Origin: Liopterus haemorrhoidalis
Lineage: Eukaryota; Arthropoda; Insecta; Coleoptera; Dytiscidae
NCBI GenBank assembly: GCA_963971575.1
Contig: OZ020616.1
Coordinates: 4,174,924 to 4,238,923, forward strand
DNA length: 64,000 nucleotides
Reading direction: 5' to 3'
Positions 46,861 to 64,000 of the stretch are shown one piece after another; the first letter of the stretch is position 1; the number at the start of each line of letters is the position of its first letter. The position numbers and the translations under genes were made by a program. Below the pieces are notes generated by a model, which was not told the origin of the DNA, did no database searches, and was given only the letters and a program-made list of their open reading frames with translations.

Positions 46861-47554
46861 GATAACTAGAATTTTGACAAAATAATTTAAACAAAAGAAA
46901 ACTGCAAAAAAAAAACAAAAAAATTTTAATTGACAGGATTCGAACTCTAGTTTGCAAGTTACCTGTTTAGCAAATTAGAAAACTAATGACGAAACGCACA
47001 TCGCTATGAGCACTGACTTATCTACTGGGTTACATAACGAATTAAATATTTAACATATTTTGGTTAAAAACACAAAAAATGCATTATTTTCCGAAAACAT
47101 AATCTGATCAAAAATTCCTATTGTACTATTCCGGTTCACACCAATGTACATTACATTTTTTTAGATTTTTAGTTTAAACCATCTGGGCTACAGGGTGTGG
47201 GACAAATTTTTTTTTGCACATTTTTGGCAATAATCGCTTCAAAATAATTTATTTTGAAAAAATAAAATTTTGATCGTTAATCCACGTACTAAGGGCTTTC
47301 GTACGCTTTGATACGCAGAATTTTAAAAAAATATTTTTTTTTTCGATGAGCACATATTTGTTTATATTTTTAGGGGGATATGTTTTTTAGATGTTTTAGT
47401 ATTTTTGCTATGTGCGGGTCAAAAAGTTGTACAAGCATGCCAAATTTCAACTCTCTAGGTTTAGCCGTTTGGCTACAATTTTTACCGGACAGACAGACAG
47501 ACGACAAAATGACGGTATAAGGGTTTTTTGGTCATACCTACAAAACCCTAAAAA
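46861..47554 (+). mobile_element. Helentron-like element H, 5' truncated
   Basis: It lacks the palindromic start but keeps the conserved body from AACTAGAATTTTGACAAAAT to the CATACCTACAAAACCCTAAA end, with a very short GACA tract. It inserted into, or recombined with, the mariner fragment. Confidence 0.75.
46931..47012 (-). other. tRNA-like cassette in Helentron H
   Basis: The minus strand has AGTTCGAATCC (complement of 46936-46946), a near-perfect B box. A weaker A-box-like TAGCGATGTGCG lies upstream. The core shares CTTGCAAACTAG with copies A and E and is otherwise different. Confidence 0.45.
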
Positions 47555-47790
47555 TGAACGTAATACTGACCATATATTATTTCTGAATGTACAGACTAAA
47601 AATATGGTCATGACACCTGGAAACATAAGGCCTAGGCTCACTTCGAGCTGTCGCACCAATGATGATGTTGATAAAGAAAGGAATAAATAAGAGAACATTC
47701 ATTATAATTAAAAATAAGTTATAATTTAAATAAAGTTGCATTTCCAGAATTATAAATTATAAAAAAATATAGTTTAGTTATAAAAATATG

Positions 47791-58893
<11,103 letters not shown>

Positions 58894-59298
58894 ATTGTAA
58901 AATAAAACTAATATAATAATTTATTTATTTTTTCTTCAAAAATGTTATTGCATCTATAAAAAATTAAAGCATAATTTGCATAACGTCATTTGAATGTTAT
59001 AGAAAAGCTTTTTTATGAACTTTTCAGTCAATTTAAGCGAATTATAAAGAATTCCCGCTAATGAAACATAACCTCTACATCAAAACAAAACACAGCTGCC
59101 AACACTACTGATGACGTATTTTACTATGCGTGAGAGGTTTATGACCATGCGTAGCGCAAGAATTCATATTTCTGCGCAATTACTACCCCTCTACCCGCTT
59201 CAAATGTTTTGACAGATTTAATTGATGGCAGCACTTAATAGAATATTTTCATAAAATTTGTTTAGTTAATTTATAATGTACAATTAATTATAAACAAA
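58894..59298. promoter_or_regulatory. Shared intergenic promoter, Cdc7 / F-box gene
   Basis: 405 bp separate the two start codons of divergently transcribed genes. The centre has TGATGACGTATTTTAC (CRE-like TGACGTA at 59112) and two related TATGCGT/CATGCGT motifs at about 59125 and 59148. No transposon is recognised here, in contrast to the introns on both sides. Confidence 0.6.
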
Positions 59299-60833
59299 AT
59301 GAATATTAATAATATAATAGATATGCCGGAAGAGGTAATAATATATGTTGTATGTAATAAAAAAATGCGTAACTTTTGTTTACATTGTAGGTTATAATGC
59401 ATATAGCCCAATATTTACCTTATTTGGATAGAGCATCAGCTAGACTTGTATGCAAGTATTTTTATTTTAATTGCACAAAAAACGCAACTATAACTCAAGA
59501 AGTGTTCACAATAAGAGATAATTATCTGGATAACAATGTGATATCAGTTCTTATGAACAGTAATAGAAATTTCACATCCTTCGAATTTATAAACGTTATA
59601 TTTTCACAAGATTTATATTGTGTATTTGATAAGTACGGAGAGAATATATTAAGTTTATCTTTAATTGATTGCGATATTGAAGAAAAACAGTTTACAGACA
59701 TATTAAGCAAATGTTTAAAATTAAAATCTTTGTGTTTATCATCGTGTAAATCATTATTAATGCCTGGAACATTATTTTCACTTAATTCACCGTTATTGGA
59801 AAATAAATTACCGTACCTACGAGAACTTTCGTTAGAAAATTGTGCGTATTTAAATGATGATGTTTTTAAAAAATTTATAGAAATTAGTCCTAATATAACT
59901 TCTTTAAGTTTGAAACGTAATTCCATATGTTTTCATACAGCTTTATGTAAACGATTCTATAAAGATGATGTACATTTATCAAATCCGTCAAATTGTGTTT
60001 TTACAATTTTTTATATTATACATATTCTTTCATTGTTAGGAAATAAATTAAAAACTTTAAATTTTTCCTTTACAAATATTGATAATATATCTTTATGTAA
60101 AATATGTTCTATTCAAAATTTAAAATTAGATAAATTATTTTTATCTGATTGTAAACAGTTAAGTAAATTTTTACCGTTGGGAATCGGGCAATTACAACCA
60201 GATATCGTAGAGTTGGATCTTAGTAAATGTACCGTTGTTACAAACGAAGTATTATTTGATATTTGTATTAATATGACGAAGTTAAAATATTTGAATATAG
60301 CAGATTGTTCCGATGTCACTGATGAAGGATTGTACTGTCTAAAACATCTTAAATGTTTAAAAAAATTAAACATATCTTCGTGTTCCTCATTATCGACTGA
60401 CGGATTACTTGAGGGTTTAGATGACGATGTAGTTTTAACGCATTTTTGGGCTGAAAGTATGATCATAGAGGAAAATAATTTACTACAGATTGCACCATCT
60501 TTTGCAGACCTTATACATTTAGATTTATCTAATTGTAATACTCTTAGTAATGTGAGTTTGAAAATTTTTTTCCAACATTGTAAAAAGATAAAGTATCTTG
60601 TGTTGAGTCAGTGTTCAAATATTACTGATGATGGTTTGATACCGTGTAATTTTATGTATACAACTGATAGCGGCATGAAGACGGATGAAAATGTTTGTAA
60701 TGATTGTTCGATTGATAATCTCCAAGGACTGTGTTCTTTAGATATGGAAAATTGTTCAAGTATTACTGGTAGAAGTATTGAATATGCTTTTAATTTACCA
60801 GATATGAGGAAATTAAATATGAACGGCACTAAG
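59299..60833 (+). CDS. F-box/leucine-rich-repeat protein (3' incomplete)
   Basis: Exon 1 is 59299-59334 (12 codons). After a 56-bp GT-AG intron, exon 2 is 59391-60833 (481 codons), ending at AAG/GTAAAT. The joined start MNINNIIDMPEEVIMHIAQY, then LDRASARLVCKYF, is an F-box (residues 6-45), the Skp1-binding motif of SCF ubiquitin ligases. From about residue 85 there are many cysteine-containing leucine-rich repeats (LKYLNIADCSDVTDEGLYCL, LIHLDLSNCNTLSNVSL, CSNITDDGL) of the FBXL/AMN1 type, which bind the substrate. The last residues MRKLNMNGTK are mid-repeat, so more exons must follow. I found none before 64000. The substrate is unknown. It is head to head with Cdc7. Confidence 0.88.
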
Positions 60834-61336
60834 GTAAATACAATTTTTATTTATAATTATTTATTATATCGTGTGTCTATATTTTTTATTTAACATAAAT
60901 TAATATGAGGTTTGATAAAAAAATACGATAACTAGTGCCGTTTTATAACGCCAGTTCGTGAATTTTGGTAACAACTTTGTATGTCGGGTGTCAATTTTTT
61001 TTATTGAACACTAGCTGAAATGCCCGTTGCCTCGGCCAACATTCATTATCTTTCTCTCTTCGTCTCTAGGTCCGTGGCTATCACCATTCTGACTGAGCTC
61101 AAGAAAAAAAAAATTTGTAATAACTAATTTATTTAAGGTTTCAGTAATAAAAGTTTTTTTTTTTACACAAATTTCTTTAAGCTTACTTCGAGCCTTTCAG
61201 CTTCTGCTGTCTTGGATTTTTAGTAACTAAACCTAACCTAATTACTTAAATTGATCATATTTACTGGAGTTTATTGTATTATTTTCAATTTGTGACGCAT
61301 GCGCAGGGTAGGTGCTATTCTTAAGCTTAACCTTTT
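60834..61336. other. Intron or downstream sequence of the F-box gene
   Basis: Without splicing the frame reads on for 20 codons to a stop at 60893. ACTAGCTGAAATGCCCGTTG at 61010 looks like a repeat terminus. No further LRR exon is recognised. Confidence 0.4.
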
Positions 61337-61500
61337 TTAGGGTTTTGTAGGTATGACTACCAAAAAACCTTTATAACGTCACTCATCTGTCTGTCTGTCT
61401 ATACGATAGAAATTGTAGCCAAACGGCTGAACATAGAAAGTTGAAATTTGGCATACTTGTACAACTTTTTGACCCACATATAGTATTTTTCCTATATGTG
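61337..61500 (-). mobile_element. Helentron 3' fragment, split
   Basis: The minus-strand copy of the family 3' end (TTTTAGGGTTTTGTAGGTAT at 61338, with a short GTCT tract) has about 100 bp of body. A separate plus-strand 3' end (CATACCTACAAAACCCTAAA) is at about 62402-62421. The two ends now face outwards around other repeats. Confidence 0.65.
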
Positions 61501-61566
61501 TAAATTCTACCCGGCCCGCGTAGTATTTTATAAATTATTGTGCCCTGCAAAAATATTACTGTCTGT

Positions 61567-62119
61567 CAGAGATGGGCGTCTACGCGTAAACTTGAATTTT
61601 TTACGTCTACGTGTAAATTTACCGTAGACAGCGTAGAGAAGTGTAGACTGTGTAGACACGTAGAATCTGGCGTAGAATAATGAAAAATATGTAACGTTTA
61701 AAAAATAAAATACCGCCAGTTTTAAGTAGAAGAAGAAGTAAAGAACTCAAATTTAATATTTTTGACAGCTTCCTGATCCTTCCTGATTAAAACAACTGCT
61801 AACTTTTAATTTTACTTTTGTAGTTCATACAGACAGAAACCAAGTAATTTATGTTGTCCATAACAACATACGATTTGTGAGATAACATTTTTGGAAACAA
61901 TATATGTAATTAGAACTACATAAAATTGAAATAAACATAAACATTAAAGTAAATTTAAACTATTACCATTCTATTATTTCAAATATTACATTTAAACGTA
62001 CTGCGCATGTACAGTTTACATTCTACATTCGACACGTAAACAAAGGCATATTCTACTTGACATGTTTACGCGTAAAATCTACATTAGTCTACATCATGTA
62101 TTCTACGCGCCCATCACTG
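61567..62119. mobile_element. hAT MITE with 8-bp TSD
   Basis: It starts CAGAGATGGGCGTCTACGCG and ends CGCGCCCATCACTG. It is flanked by CTGTCTGT (61559-61566) and CTGCCTGT (62120-62127), one mismatch. The interior has many GTAGAC/TACGCGTAAA motifs on both strands. Confidence 0.88.
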
Positions 62120-62722
62120 CTGCCTGTTCAATATTCTTTCAAATTATCATTCTTTCCGATTTTCTTTTCAATTTTTTTCTTTAAATTGCATAATAAGTAC
62201 ACGTTTTGGTTTAAAAATATTGCTTTTAAAATTTATAAAATATTCTTTGTAACAAAAACAATATTTAAAATTAAAAAAAAAATTTTTTTTGGCCCGTGTC
62301 AAATTTTCATCCGCAATGTGGTCCGACAGCCAAAAGATTTGCCCACCCCTGGTCTAGAGAGACAGACACATAAGTGACGTTATAACGTTTTTTTTTGTGG
62401 TCATACCTACAAAACCCTAAAAGTGTGTATCTAATTATACAGGGACAGTAAGAGTTTAGTGTACTATTTGTGTTTTAAATACATAAATTAACATACATTA
62501 ATTTGTTTTTGACTGTTTGCTTTAAAATGTTACACTAATGAACATTGTTAATGTTTACAAACTAACACAATTGACTTACAAAAGAGATAAATACAATAAA
62601 GTCATAAAATGAAGAACTGAGAACTGTTATTTACTTTGTGGAAGTTTGTTTTGAATTAGTCATTTAATAACAACAGTTTAGGGACATAAAGTTACACTAC
62701 TTTCATAGTAGTGACCTATAGT
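62120..62722. repeat. hAT-like end, Helentron end and spacer
   Basis: The complement of CAGGGGTGGGCAAATC ends at about 62350, a hAT-like terminus. The rest to 62722 is AT-rich with no gene. Confidence 0.4.
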
Positions 62723-63884
62723 AATAGGGGAAACTTTTTAAGATCGCAACGCCACATACGGCAAAAGCTGGAACACTCGAGAGTGACATTAAACTGTCAC
62801 TGTGTATTTGTTTACATGGCGAAAATGAAAATGAGTTGTATTTTCCATATTTTCCCAGCTTTTTGTGTTTTTTTTTAAATTTAATAGAACGGGAGCTCAT
62901 GACAGTTTATGGTCTCCGATTTCATACAGCATACCATTTGGAGGAGAGAATATTTACCCTGTGACAACAAAAAAAGAAGGGTACTAAACCCCTGCACGCT
63001 TTCCGGTTATATGGAAAATTGCATTACATCTTTTTTGCAAATTTTGTTTTTTCCTCTGATTTAATAATGCTTGGCCTTTTATCAAAAGAAAGTTAAAACA
63101 AACTTAAAGTCTTAAAAATTATAGGCAAGCGATTCGCAGGGTCCCAAAGGGCTCAAACGGTCACGTCATCTTGTAATAAAAAAAAATATGATTTTGCGCG
63201 TTTTCATGCCGCATGCCGATGAAAAGTATTAAAGTTTGTGTCATAGAACCCCTATATAAAAATTGGCATGCGGCTCTCGTTGACTCAAGGGTGGAAAATT
63301 TCGGAAAAGTTTTGTGATATTTTTAATCAACCAAAATTTACAACCTCTGGGCTTCATGCCATTTTTTTATAGAGGCTTTTAAAATATGATAAATATATTA
63401 GTAAAAAATAAAAATCTCTGAAAAGTGGAAGAGCCTTTTAATATATCAACTGATGATTTAGGCAAAAGTCACTCACCCCACCAAATTGGGTGGAGTGAGT
63501 GACTATTCTTGGACGTAAAAATCACTTTCCATAAAATGCAATGAGCAAACGCGCATGCATGGGCTTGGATTTTTGCCCATTTTTACTTTTTGGATCCATA
63601 GAGACTTACGATCCACTTTCTCTCTATCTCCAAATGCCGTTTCAATTGATATTGTTTCCAATTTAGGGAAAGGATGGAATGTTAAAGTGGGATTCTTCTT
63701 TATCAACGATTTACATTGCGGTACACAACAAAATGAATTATTTTTTATCCATGATTCACAAATATTAAAACACAAACAACAAAAAAACACGTATTTCTCT
63801 ATTGAACAAAACAAAACAATGACACTCTCGTATTTTCCACAAATCGCCACCAGATGTCAGAGCGCTTAGGAAGTTTCCCCTATT
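62723..63884 (-). mobile_element. THAP-carrying element T4
   Basis: The ends AATAGGGGAAACTTTTTAAG and CTTAGGAAGTTTCCCCTATT match T3. Next to the left end is a GAGTGACATTAAACTGTCAC stretch also found at the other end of T3. A ~480-bp insertion (about 62880-63365) begins with one arm of the foldback seen at 27014. Confidence 0.75.
63503..63775 (-). CDS. THAP DNA-binding domain exon of element T4
   Basis: The minus strand encodes an uninterrupted THAP domain: FCCVPQCKSLIKKNPTLTFH, then FPKLETISIETAFGDREK, the tryptophan of KSLWIQKV, NPSPCMRVCSLHF and MESDF. The C-x-x-x-C, W, P and C-x-x-H positions are all present. It is the only intact THAP frame among the elements in this window. The natural start is unclear, because the ATG of the paralogues is out of frame here, so the frame is entered from upstream (63850) or by splicing. 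No catalytic domain follows. Confidence 0.7.
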   Translation of the reverse strand: MCFNICESWIKNNSFCCVPQCKSLIKKNPTLTFHPFPKLETISIETAFGDREKVDRKSLWIQKVKMGKNPSPCMRVCSLHFMESDFYVQE

Positions 63885-64000
63885 CAATAAAGGGTGTAAA
63901 TATCCTAGATAACGTCGTGAGAAGAAAAATGTTATTTTCTAACGTATTGTATCGAAATTGTATTCTCTGATTCGATCAATCTCTAAAATATTACTTATAA

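Noticed and set aside
59522..59926. Antisense 134-codon frame opposite the F-box/LRR gene
   Set aside because: It is a shadow of the real LRR exon with no domain. The same holds for 60113-60466 and 60608-60829.

Overview
The window is nuclear DNA of an arthropod, most likely an insect. It is AT-rich, its genes have GT-AG introns, it encodes an antennal-type ionotropic receptor (a protostome family), and it is crowded with mariner, hAT, piggyBac, PIF/Harbinger-like and rolling-circle (Helentron/DINE-like) elements. The species cannot be named from the sequence. No prokaryotic, organellar or viral gene was recognised.

Three host genes occupy the right third. (1) An ionotropic receptor gene on the minus strand (41573-45939) has two exons and a predicted product of 582 residues. 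(2) A complete Cdc7-type kinase gene on the minus strand (47791-58893) has ten exons. I joined them by splice sites and phase to give exactly 556 codons including the stop. (3) An F-box/leucine-rich-repeat gene on the plus strand starts at 59299 and leaves recognisable coding sequence at a splice donor at 60833/60834. Its 3' part is not visible here. Genes 2 and 3 are head to head across 405 bp, so they probably share a bidirectional promoter.

Positions 1-41500 hold no host gene that I can support. They are layered transposons. Many are dated relative to each other by nesting and by target-site duplications (TSDs) that I read directly: 8-bp hAT duplications at 3533, 5574, 13127, 18844, 26349, 31728, 31790, 54001 and 61559, and a TTAA duplication at 24878. 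Relics of mariner, hAT, MADF-type and LINE proteins are present, along with THAP-type and piggyBac-type zinc-binding regions. Similar insertions fill the introns of the receptor and Cdc7 genes.

Three repeat systems stand out. First, a Helentron-like family has a palindromic 5' end, subterminal inverted repeats and a (GACA)n tract. It carries an antisense tRNA-like cassette whose sequence differs between copies while its flanks are conserved. Second, compact 0.75-1.5 kb elements with GGGGA-type ends carry a lone THAP exon or a conserved 44-residue exon of unknown function. Third, a ~40-bp minisatellite unit occurs inside at least two different hAT-type families. The Helentron 5' end also supplies the stop codon of the ionotropic receptor gene.
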